Positions 31,301 to 43,300 of a stretch of DNA of 64,000 nt are shown here, one piece after another (the first letter of the stretch is position 1; every line of letters starts with the position of its first letter). The translations under genes and the position numbers were made by a program. Source of the DNA: Closterium sp. Naga37s-1 (lineage: Eukaryota; Streptophyta; Zygnematophyceae; Desmidiales; Closteriaceae); assembly GCA_947471745.1 (NCBI GenBank), contig CANJKZ010000772.1, forward strand, positions 1,240,001-1,304,000, read 5' to 3'. The notes under the pieces were generated by a model, which saw only the letters and a program-made list of their open reading frames with translations, ran no database searches and had not been told where the DNA came from.

Positions 31301-34300
31301 CACTCCACACTCCCTCTTCATTTATACAGGCCATCTTCTGTAAGGAACGCAATGGCCCTATGCTGCGGACAGCCTCCACCCAAGTGGTACAGGGTGCACG
31401 GCCCGCGCTCTTCCACGACGAGGTCAAGATGCAGCTGCCAGCCTCTGTGTCGCCCGTCCCCCCTGCCTCCCTTCCCTCCTCCCTCCTTCCTTCCCTCTCC
31501 TTTCTCCCCCTCACAGGCCATCTTCCCCAAGGAGCGTAATGGCCCCATGCTGCGCACAGCGTCAACTCAAGTGGTGCAGGGCGCACGACCGGCTCTCTTC
31601 CATGACGAGGTCAAGATGCAGCTGCCCGCCTCTGTGTCGCCCGCACACCATCTGCTCTTCACCTTCTTCCATATCGACCTCTCCCTGCGCTCCGAACGGC
31701 CCAAGCCGGTGAGTGGGAGCTTGTACGTGCACTTGTGAGGGGTACGGGGTGAGCGTGTGATGGATGCAGAAGTGAGAGATAGGGAGGACTCAGCTGGCCG
31801 CCTCTGTGTCGCCCACACACCATCTGCTCTTCACCTTCTTCCATATCGACCTCTCCCTGCGCTCCGAACGGCCCAAGCCGGTGAGTGGGAGCTTGTACGT
31901 GCACTTGTGAGGGGTACGGGGTGAGCGTGTGATGGATGCAGAAGTGAGAGATAGGGAGGACTCAGCTGCCCGCCTCTGTGTCGCCCGCACACCATCTGCT
32001 CTTCACCTTCTTCCATACATATCGACCTCTCCCTGCGCTCCGAACGGCCCAAGCCGGTGAGTGGGAGCTTGTACGTGCACTTGTGAGGGGTACGGGGTGA
32101 GCGTGTGATGGATGCAGAAGTGAGAGATAGGGAGGACTCAGCTGCCCGCCTCTGTGTCGCCCGCACACCATCTGCTCTTCACCTTCTTCCATACATATCG
32201 ACCTCTCCCTGCGCTCCGATCGGCCAAAGCCGGTGAGCGCTTATACGGAGTACAGTAAGCTGCAGCTGCCGGTTGGTGTGTCGCCCTCGCATCGCACCAC
32301 CTTCTCTGCTCTTCACATCCGTTCTTCCACATCCATTTGGAAATCTCTTTATTGAAAGAATCCCTTTCGTACTCCCCAGTTCAAAATTCTTTTCCGACCT
32401 TCGTATTCTTTTCCTGGTCCGTGTGCTGTGTTGTTTCGATGCAGGTGGCGGTTGGTTATGCAGTCATGCCTCTTGCTGCTGCTCTACAGTACGTTCTTGT
32501 TCCCCAGCTTAGCTTGACACTCCACTGCCAGCTTAGCTTGACACTCCACTGCCAGCTTGCGCACAATCTTCGCAATCATTGACAATCCGGTGGCGTCACT
32601 CCGCATGCCACGTCTCATCTGCCATGCGTTTCATCTGCCATGCGTTTCATCTGCTATGTGTTTCAATCCAACTTCCATGTGTTCACTCTTTTTGTGCCAG
32701 AGCGTTCAAAGCGGAGGTGAATCTGCCCATATCCAAGGACCTGCAGCCACGCTACCTGCAGGAGAGCACCAAGGTGAGGCACACAGGGCTGCTTCATTGC
32801 GTTTTTGCATGGTGTTTGCATGCGATGTGCATCTGGCGAACTGGGAGGAGCGAGTTGACTTTTAAATCGACTCAAAAGTCAACTTTTGCATGGTGGTTGC
32901 ATGTGATGTGCGTCTGAAGAACTGGGAGGAGCGGCTTTTCATGCTGTCCTTACTCCTCCTGCCTTTCCAACCCAATGAGCTGCTATTTTTTCTCCACACC
33001 GTGCTGGAGGCACCTCTGCCCTGCGAGGACCTCCTCCTGGGGCAAGAGGTGCCTCCAGCATGGTGTGGAGAAAGGGGCGCCCTCAAGGTGCCCCATGGCA
33101 GAGGTGCCATCAATGCGCTCAAGAGGGCGCCCCTTGTCGTGCTGATGGCCCCACTGTCCTCCTCTCATCCTCTGCTCCTTTTCCCTGAAACCACCCCCTA
33201 CCCCTCTTCCCCCCTCCCCACCCTGTACCGGTCGCGGCTGACCCACTGGGAAGAAGGGCGCCCCATCTTCCGAGTGCGCACGCGGCTCTTCTCGTCCCTC
33301 CTCCCGCTCTCCGACTGCCTGCGCGACTTCTTCCACCAGTTCGACCGCCACATGCTGGAGGCGCCCCTGCCAAGAGAGGACCTCCTGGAGGCGCCTCTTT
33401 CCTCTCCCTCTCCTCCCCACTCCCCCTCGCCCAAACCACCCGAATCACCTGCTCCTCTTTCCCCCACACCCCCCACCAGTCGCGGTTGACCTACTGGGAG
33501 GAGGGCCGCCCCATCTTCCGCGTGCGCACGCGCCTGTTCTCCTCACTCCTCCCACTCTCCGACCGCCTGAGAGACTTCTTCCACCAGTTCGACCGCCACA
33601 TGCTGGAGGCGCCTCTGCCCCGAGAGGACCTCTTAGAGGCAATCAACGCGCTCAAGACGGTGGACGTGGTGGTGCTCATGCAGTTCCTCTACCCGCTGCT
33701 CAACATGCTGCTCTGCATGATCGGGAATGGCGTGGAGACGCTGCAGGTGGCCGCCTTTCGAGCCATGGTCAACATCGTCTCCAGGTGGGCTGCATTCTCT
33801 TTTGAGTCAACTCAAAAGTCTCCAGGTGGGCTGCTTTCTCTTTTGAGTCGACTCAAAAGTCTCCAGGTGGGCTTCTTTCTCCTTCTCCTGGGTGGGTGCG
33901 CGTGCGCATGTAAATACGGTCCCCCCTTACTCTCTCGCGCCCATCTCTCGCGCCCATCTCTCACGCCCATCTCTCGCCCATCTCTCTTGCCGCCTTTCGA
34001 GCCATGATCAACATCGTCCCCCCTTACTTTCTTTCTCCTTCTCCTGGGTAGCGTGCCTAGGCTAGGTGTGCCCCCCTCCTCCGCATCACTGCAGCTGGAG
34101 GTGGCACCGCAGGTAGCAGCCCCCATGGAGCAGAGTTGCTTCCTTACGCACTGTAAGGGCTTCATCTTTGGCTCTCCCCCTCCCCTCGTCGCACCCTCCA
34201 CACCCCCCTCCCCTGCGAGCAGAGTGCAGCTGGAGCTGCTGGCACCGCAGACTGGCTCAGCCCCCATGGAGCGCACTCGTTTCCTCGTGCACTTCGTCGA

Positions 34301-37300
34301 CTTCATCTTTCACTCTCCCCTCGTCGCACCCCTCCACCCCACTCTCACAAAACAGAGTGCAGCTGGAGGTGGCACCGCAGACTGGCTCAACCCCCATGGA
34401 GCGCTGTCGCTTCCTCGTGCACTTTGTCGACTTCATCTTTGACGATCTCGGTCGCAACCAGCCGCCCGTGTACCCCGGGCTCAGCAACGTGTGGCGTAGC
34501 CTCGCCCGCAGCAAGGTGCGTGTGCCACTGGGAGGTGTGTGTGCGTGTGGGAGGAGGGGAATGGGGGAGGGGTGAGAGGCAAAGCTTGGTCGCAACCAGC
34601 CGCCCGTGCACCTCGGGCTCAGCAACGTGTGGCGCAGTCTCGCCCGCAGCAAGGTAAATTTGTGAACAGTGGGGTGGGTATGTTCTCCAGTCTTGCGGGG
34701 TTTTGATCGGATCCGGGGTATTCTGAGGCGCGTGACATAACAACACATCACCTGCTCCTCCCCTCTCCCCCCACTCCACCCCCAACACCGTGCCCGCTCC
34801 CCATGCTCTGCTCCCTGTACCTTCCATTCCAGTCGAGAGGGTTCCGAGTGGGGCCCGTGTATGCGGAGGCGCTGCAAAGGGCGTGGATTGTGCTTCTCGC
34901 TCTCACGTGCTTCTTGGTTTCCCCTTCTCCCCCTCAACCACTCCCCACGCTCTGCTCCCCATGCCCCCCAGTCGCGAGGGTTCCGAGTGGGGCCGGTGTA
35001 TGCGGAGGCGCTGCAGATGGCGTGGTTTGTGCTGGAGCTCATCGTTAAGTCCATGGACCTGGAACTGGCCCAGGTGCCGCAAGGTGCGATGCGATGCAAT
35101 GTGGTTTTAACTGGATACTATACGGGAAGGAAGCAGGTGATTATGCAGTCCTCGCTGCAGAGCAGATGGCGTGGTCTGTGCTGGAGTTCATTGTCAAGTC
35201 CATTGACCTGGACTTGGCCCAGGTGCCGCAAGGTGCGATGCGATATGATGCGGTACACTGAGAAAGTTTAGATATGGTATGATGAGGTAGCAGGTCGTTG
35301 TTCAGTCCTCACTGCAGAGCAGACGGCGTGCTTCTGTTTTGAGCTGACCATCATCACGTTTGACGACTCTCAAGAGCTGATAGCCCATGGACCAGGGAAA
35401 AAAATCCTCACCTGAGGTTGGAGGGCACAATTCTTCTGAGCATCCGGCAGCTCTTTGTGTGCCTGCTGGCCGGGATGCATGTGAATGCTCTCGTTTCACC
35501 TGTCCCCTCCACCACCTCTAATCCTCCACCGTTTCCCCCCCCCAATCCCCCCTTTCCTCCCCCGGACATGACACCACCAGGGGATGAGATCGCGCGCCTA
35601 AGGCTAGAGGACGAGGTGTTTCTGTGCATCCGACAGCTCTTTGAGTGTCTGCTGGCCGAGGTGCATCACTAAGCTGATGCCCACCACTCCCTCCTTTCCC
35701 CACACCCCTTCCTTTTCTCCACTTCCTCCACACAGGGGATGAGATCGCGCGCCTAAGGCTAGAGGACGAGGTGTTTCTGTGCATCCGACAGCTCTTTGAG
35801 TGTCTGCTGGCCGAGGTGCATCACTAAGCTGATGCCCACCACTCCCTCCTTTCCCCACACCCCTTCCTTTTCTCCACTTCCTCCACACAGGGGATGAGAT
35901 CGCGCGCCTAAGGCTAGAGGACGAGGTGTTTCTGTGCATCCGACAGCTCTTTGAGTGTCTGCTGGCCGAGGTGCATCACTAAGCTGATTCCCACCACTCC
36001 CTCCTTTCCCCACACCCCTTCCTTTTCTCCACTTCCTCCACACAGGGGATGAGATCGCACGTCTAAGGCTAGAGGACGAGGTGTTTCTGTGCATCCGACA
36101 GCTCTTTGAGTGTCTGCTGGCCGAGGTGCATCACTAAGCTGATGCCCACCACTCCCTCCTTTCCCCACACCCCTTCCTTTTCTCCACTTCCTCCACACAG
36201 GGGATGAGATCGCACGTCTAAGGCTAGAGGACGAGGTGTTTCTGTGCATCCGACAGCTCTTTGAGTGTCTGCTGGCCGAGGTGCACGAGAAGGCAGTCTC
36301 AGACCCGCCCCTGGCCAAGAGCCTCAGCTCCTCCATCTCCTTCTTCTGCTACGACCTCATCTCTGTCGTGGATCCGCCGCAAGTCTTTGAGCTGGTGAGC
36401 AGCCCTTCACCCCTTCCTCCACCCACCCCTCTGCTACCCCCTTTAGAGTGTGTTTTTGAAATCAAATAAAGAACATCGACTTGAATCCAAGAGCCTCAGC
36501 TCCTCCATCTCCTTCTTCTGCTACGACGTCATCTCCGTCGTGGACCCACCACAAGTCTTTGAGTTGGTAAGTCTCCGTTTGAGGCTCTTCTTTTGCTACA
36601 GTGTGCCTGTCGTGTCGTGCCATCCATTCACTCGCCAAGAGCCTCAGCTCCTCCATCTCCTTCTGCTACGACCTCATTTCTGTCGTCGACCCGCCACAAG
36701 TCTTTGAACTGGTATGCGGCTTCGCCCTGAAGTGCAGATAGTAAGCCGAGTCATTCATTTGTAAGTCAAGCCTCAGTCTCATCACAGGTCATCATCCCAT
36801 CACATCCCCTGACGTCCCTTCCCTTTTTTCCATTCCCCGTATTCCTCTCCCATCTCCACATCTCAGGTCGGCCTCTTCCTCTCGCAGTTTGTGGGAGTAT
36901 GTCCGCCCATGCAGCACATGTTCAAGCTGCACTTCCTCCGCATTGTCTGCGACCATGACCTCTACATCGAGACTCCCGGGCGGGGACCCACAGAGAAGTG
37001 AGTCTAGGAATGGCTTGTGTTGTGATTGTGGGGCGCCTCAAATGGCTCAAGCTGCACTTCCTCCGCATTGGCTGCGACCATGACCTCTACATCGAGACGC
37101 CTGGCCGCGGCCCCACTGAGAAGTAAGTTCTGGAATGGCTTGTGTTGTGATTGTAAGGACCCATCAAGAAGTACAGTCTTACGGCACTTAGCGTTCAGGG
37201 TTCAGGGTTCAGGGTTCAGGATATCAGAATCTAAGGATTTTAGCACCGTCCTGCTCCAAGCCTGGATGCAATTATCCCATTTTGCTGTTCCCCCTTGCCG

Positions 37301-40300
37301 CCACCATCTTTCTCTCTGCAATGTCCGCTTGCCTCTGCTAACTTCCGCATTTCCTCCAACCACCACCATCACCACTCATCATCACCACTCATCATCACCA
37401 CTCATCACCACTCATCATCACCACTCGTTACCACTCATCATCACCACTCATCATCACCACTCATCACCACTCACCACCAGGAATTATCTGACCACAGTGC
37501 TGCTCAAGGACCTCTTTGTGAGCCTCGACCACGAGGACCCCAGTCAGCGATCGCTGGTACGCCCCTGCGTCTTTGCATGCTCTTGAGTGGACTCTTGAAC
37601 GCATGCATGAATGGATGATTGAATGCACATTCTTTTATTGCACGCTCACGCTCTCCATTGCGCGCGTGCTCGAGGGACCATACGACAGTATGTGTTGACG
37701 ATATGCCAGTATCGCAATTCGCACTCAATACACCCTCTCCTTATCCTTCACCCTTCCACGCCCTTGTCCCTTTTCTCCTATTCCGCCACTCCCAGGCTGC
37801 GCGCATGCTGGCCTTCCAGGTGGCGAAGCACGAGTACGATGCGCGGTACCAGCAGCCGGAGCTGAAGCTGTACATCGCGCAGCTCTACATGCCCATCGTC
37901 AACATGATCCTGGATGAGGTCGAGACGTTCCACACTCTAGGGGTCATTCAGAGGAGGCAGATCCTGGTGGTGATGCTCACAGTGGCGAGGAATCTGGACA
38001 ATGAGACGCTGCTCAAGGCGTGGAAGCAGAGCGACGTGCGCACTCGCCTCTTCTTCACGCTCCTGCAGCAGGCCCTCGTGCTCTTCCAGGTGAATTCTCA
38101 GGTGCCGTGCCGCCTCAGGTGATTTGTAAGGCGCGCTTTCTGGTGCTGCTTCAGGTGATTGATTTGTGACGTTGCAGCTGCTTTGCATTTGCTTCTCCTC
38201 CCTTTCCCGCAATCACCTCATCCATCCCATTCCACCGCTCTCAACTCCACACTACTCCACTCACCCCACCTCCGTCCCTCCCCCTCCTCTTCCCCCTCCT
38301 TTCACCCCTTCCCCTAATCACCCACAGCACCCGCCCCAGCTGACAGCTGGCAGCAAGCCCCGCCCCGCCGCCACCAAATCCAGCCCCGCCACGTCAGCAC
38401 CTGCCGACGCCACGCTGGCAGTGGAGCCTCCACCAATCCCAATGTACTCGGACCGAGTCTCCCTGGCAACCAATGACCAGCTGGATGAGATGGCCCGGGC
38501 AGATCCCAAGGCCTTGCTCGAGAGGGAGCAGATAATCCGAAAGGTTACGGGCGGCGCAGTGTCGGGCGGCAAGGGGTCGGCGGTTTCGCTCAGGGACGTG
38601 CTCGCGCGGTCAAGAATACCGCCCAAAGATGCCATGGCGCTGATGAGACAAAATTTGCCGCCCAGCGCTTCTGCGAAGCTGGTGAGTGGGGGGTGGGGAG
38701 TAGGAAGGGTGTTGGGTTAGGAGGAAAGGGGGGCGGGAAGGAGTTTTCGTCTCACAGTCTCACCTTTTCCCCTTCTTTGTCCCCGCCCCCGTTCCCCCGT
38801 CCCCTTCCCCCTCCCACCCTTCCCCTAGTGCTACCGTGCCCCCACCAACTGATATGGGAGTCGAGTGTAGCAGCATGGTGTGCAGTGCAGGTGTTGGAGG
38901 TGGTGGAGAAGTTGAGCGACATGGCTGCTGATGGGGCTACTGAGTACCAAACCCCACCATCTAACCCCTTTCCCCCTTGCCCCGTGCCCGCACCAGCTGA
39001 TATGGGAGTCGAGCGTGGCAGCATGGTGTGCAGTGCAGGTGTTGGAGGTGGTGGAGAAGTTCAACAATCTGGTTCGTTGCTACCCTGGCCCCCAACCCCC
39101 CCTGCCCTACCCTTTTCCCCCTCCCCTTCCCCCGCCCACCAGCTGGTGTGGGAATCCAGCGTGGCAGCATGGTGTGCGGTGCAGGTGTTGGAGGTGGTGG
39201 AGAAGTTCAGCGACATGGCTGCTGATGGGCTCCTTAGTAACCCCTTTCCGCACTTCCCCTCCCCCCCATATTCCTAACCCCCTCCCATCGTCAGTTAACA
39301 TGGGAAGCCAGTGTAGCGGCATGGTGTGCGGTGCAGGTGCTGGAGGTGGTGGAGAAGTTCAGCGACATGGCTGCTGATGGGCTCGTTGCCACCGACTACC
39401 AAACCATGGACTGCCTCACTGGCCCGCTCTCCGTCATGCTCGCCCTGCCGCAGGTGGGTGTGCTTATATTCCACCCACCCACACACCCACACACTGACTC
39501 ATAATCACGCGCACTCACACATATATCCAGCAGCCCCTTTTCACACTTTATGTGCACATGTATCCGCCTTTCCAACCCCCCTGCCCCTCTTATCTTCCAG
39601 CCCATGAGTTTCTGGGAGCCCTTTGTGCCAGCCTGCACGGCAAGGCCATGCTCGATGGGCCTCTCATTCACTCCTGTCCTGCCCCCCCTGTTGACCCCCT
39701 CACCCCCTCCTGTCCTCCAGCCCATGAGCTTCTGGGAGCCCTTCGTCCCAGCCTTTGCTGAAATGCTGCGCCTGCACGGCAAGGCCATGCTCGATGGGCC
39801 ACCCTCTGCTGCTGCAGCTGACACTGCTGACAGTGGCGGGGGCGGCGGGGCGGCAGCTAAGGGAGGCGATGTGCTGCTCAAGGGCCTCTTTGGCAGCCTG
39901 CTGAGGCAGATGGCCCTCCGCCCCGAGTTCATCAGAAAGAGAGCGCTGCTCTGCCTGCTACTGCTCCTGCGCGTGCGTATTCCTGTGCCGGACTTCTGAT
40001 ATGGCATAGTTGATTACTTTGATGTACTTACAGCCCTCACTGCTGTGCCCTCTCTCCCTGCAACCATCCCTTGGTTTGTCTTCCTTCAACACCCCCTCAC
40101 CTTTCCGCATTCCTCCCACACACACAACGCCCTGCATCCTCACCGTCACTCTTTATCCTCCCACACACACAACGCCCTGCATCCTCACCGTCACTCTTTA
40201 TCCTCCCACACACACAACGCCCTGCTGCACATGAAGGACGTGGAACGGCTGAGAGTCATCCTCTCGGCTCTCTCGGAGGTCCTCTCCCACTTAATCCCCT

Positions 40301-43300
40301 CCTCCCTCTCTTCCCCATCTCATGCACACACAGAACGCCCTGCTGCACATGAAGGATGTGGAACGCCTTCGAGTCATCCTCACAGTGGCTCTCTCCGAAG
40401 TGCTCTCCCCGTTTCCACAGAAATTCCCATAACTCTCCTTTCCTGTTCCCCCCCCTCCCCTCCGCAGAACGCCCTGCTGCACATGAAGGACGTGGAGCGC
40501 CTCAGAGTCATCCTCACAGTCGCTCTCTCTGAAGTGCTCTCCCACATGCGCCTCCTGCACGCGCCCTCGCCCTCCCCTGCCCCCGCCTCTCGCTCCTCCA
40601 GTGCCTCTAGCATCGCTTCTGCTGCTGGCGGTGCGGGTGGGGGTGCTGGGGAACTCGTAGAGTCCGCAGAGGTTGAGAAGCTGAGGCTTTCGCTGGAAGA
40701 GCTTGGGACGGAGGATAAGTGGTTTCAGCTGCTGGATGAGTGTGGGTTACCATCGATCTGCCTTGAGATTGTGGTGGAGGAGGATGAGGAGAAGGAGGAG
40801 GAGGAGGATGAGGAGGACGAGGAGGAGGAGTATGAGGAGTGGGATGAAGGGGGGAGTGTGATGGTGGGGAGGAGGCGGAAGAGGGAGAGGGACAGGTGGA
40901 CGTGGGCGAATGTGGAGGAGACTCAAGATATGCTGCTCACGGTGGTGGATGCGGCATCACAGCACGAGCAACTGGTGAGCCTCTTTCATAAGCAAGTGGG
41001 TGCTGTTTGGCTTTCGTAGAGTCACCTCTGTGGACGTGGTCGAATGTGGAGGAGACTCAGGATATGCTGCTCACGGTGGTGGATGCGGCGTCACAGCACG
41101 AGCAGCTGGTAAGTCTCGTTTCACGAGCAACTGAGTACCCTTTGGCTTTCATAGATTCACCTCTGTGGACGCTTGAACAAATGTGGAGACTCAGGATATG
41201 CTGCTCACTGTGGTGGATGCGGCATCGCAATACGAGCAGCTGGTGAGTCTTGATTTTCTGGGCCGACTCGAAGTCACCTTTTTGCACCAGTGGTGGACTC
41301 AGGATTTGCTGCTCACGGTGGTGGATGCGGCGTCACAGCACGAGCAACTGGTGAGTCTTGAATTCTGGTTCAAATCTGAAGTCGTCTTTTTGCACCAGTA
41401 GTGAATTCAGGACATGCTGCCTACTGTGGTGGATTCACAGCATGAGCAATTGGTAGGTCTTGTTTTTTGCCCACCTAACATGGTTGCTCATGTTGCACTG
41501 CTGCTCAACAGGGCACATGCCTGATCGCAACACCTTTCCATCGTTCTCCCTTCACTCCGTTATGCCCTCCCTTTTCACTCGCAGATGGAGGGGCTGAAAA
41601 CATCCAACGACAAGTACGCCATAGTGGAGAGCTACTACATCCTGGCACAGGCATATGGGCACGTGCCCGACCTCTACATCATGTGGATGCTGCACCTATG
41701 TGACGCGCACCAGGAGATGAACCAGTGGGCCGAGGCCGCCCAATGTGCCGTGTCCGTGGCTGGCATTGTCATTCGGGTAAGGCTAGGGGGACCCGCCCTT
41801 GTGGGTTGAGGAAGGGGGGGTTGCTGCCCGATCTGTACATAATGTGGATGCTCCACCTGTGTGACGCACACCAGGAGATGAACCAGTGGGCCGAGGCCGC
41901 CCAGTGCGCTGTGTCTGTAGCCGGCATTGTGATCTGGGTAAGAGCAAGGCACAAGGGGCGCTGCCTGCTGGGGTTGAGGGATCATTGTTTTGTTGGCTGA
42001 GGCTGCTCAGTGCGCTGTTCCTGCGGCTGGGATCGTAAGCCCAAGGCCCAAGGGGTGCTGCCTACCTGCTGTGGTTTTGACCCTTGAGGTATCAGGGGTT
42101 AGGTTTTTACTGCCTGCTGGGGTGCAGGGACGAGTGTTTGCTGCTGGGGTTGAGGGATGGGGGTTCTCCTGCCTACTGGAGTTGATCGCTCCCTCTCACT
42201 CCCCATTTCCCCTTCTATTCTCCCCATCATGTCGCACTCACTCGCTAAGTCTGCAAATCGCGTCTGAAGGGCCTGTGTGGGACGAGGAGCACCTGGGGGT
42301 GCTCTGGAGCATCTGCCCTTCAGCCTGCCACCAGTGGGACTCACACTCACACCAGTACTCCTCTCGCCTCTCCCATCTCGTCCTCTCAGGGTCTGCAAAT
42401 CGCGTCGGAGGAACCAGTGTGGGACGAGGAGCATCTGGAGGTCCTCTGGAGCATCTGCCCCTTGGTCCGCCACCAGTGGCGCGCGCGAGTCACACTCACA
42501 CCAGTACTACCCCTTCTCTCAATGCGTCCTCTCAGGGTCTGCAAATCGCATCAGAGGAACCAGTGTGGGACGAGGAGCACCTGGAGGTCCTCTGGAGCAT
42601 CTGCCCTCTAGCCCGCCACCAGTGGCACTCACACTCACACCAATACTCCTCCTCTCGCCCCTCCCATCTCGTTCTTTCAGGGGTTGCAAATCGCGTCGGA
42701 GGAACCTGTGTGGGACGAGGAGCATCTGGAGGTGCTCTGGAGCATCTGCCCTTTGGCCCGCCACCAGTGGCGCGCGCGGGCCTTCTCGTCCCAATCCGGG
42801 TTTGGGGCGGCGCGGGTGACGGTGGAGGGGGCGGTGCAGCACGTGGCGAGGGCGAGCAACCTGTTCTACAAGGCGGAGCTCTTCCACTTCTGCGCGCTCA
42901 TGCTCTCCCTGCTGCTGCCGCTGCACCGCTCCCGCCACGACTACAAGCAGGTGCGCGTGTGATTTGATTTGATTTGGATAGGGGTTGAGTCTGTGCCACT
43001 CTCAGTGCAGGGTAAGTCTCAACTTGGCCTTTGGAACCTTTCCTCCCAAACCCCCACCCCAGCTGACCAAGACGCACAACAAGATAGCGTCCATCTATGA
43101 GAACGTGGAGCAGCAGGAGACGAGTCCCATCCCCTTCAAGGACGCTTGCTACTATCGAGTCGGCTTCTATGGGGAACGTTTCCGATACATCGATGGCAGG
43201 TGAGCGGCCCATCAACACATGATGAGCCTTTTCACGCCCTTCCCATGCTGTTTCATTTCCTGCATCAGTTCCCGCCTTTCTCACTCTTCCCTCTCCATGA

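Noticed and set aside
35581..36200. CRISPR-like regular spacing of the 155-bp ladder
   Set aside because: The whole unit is repeated, including intron; it is an exon duplication, not repeat plus unique spacers.
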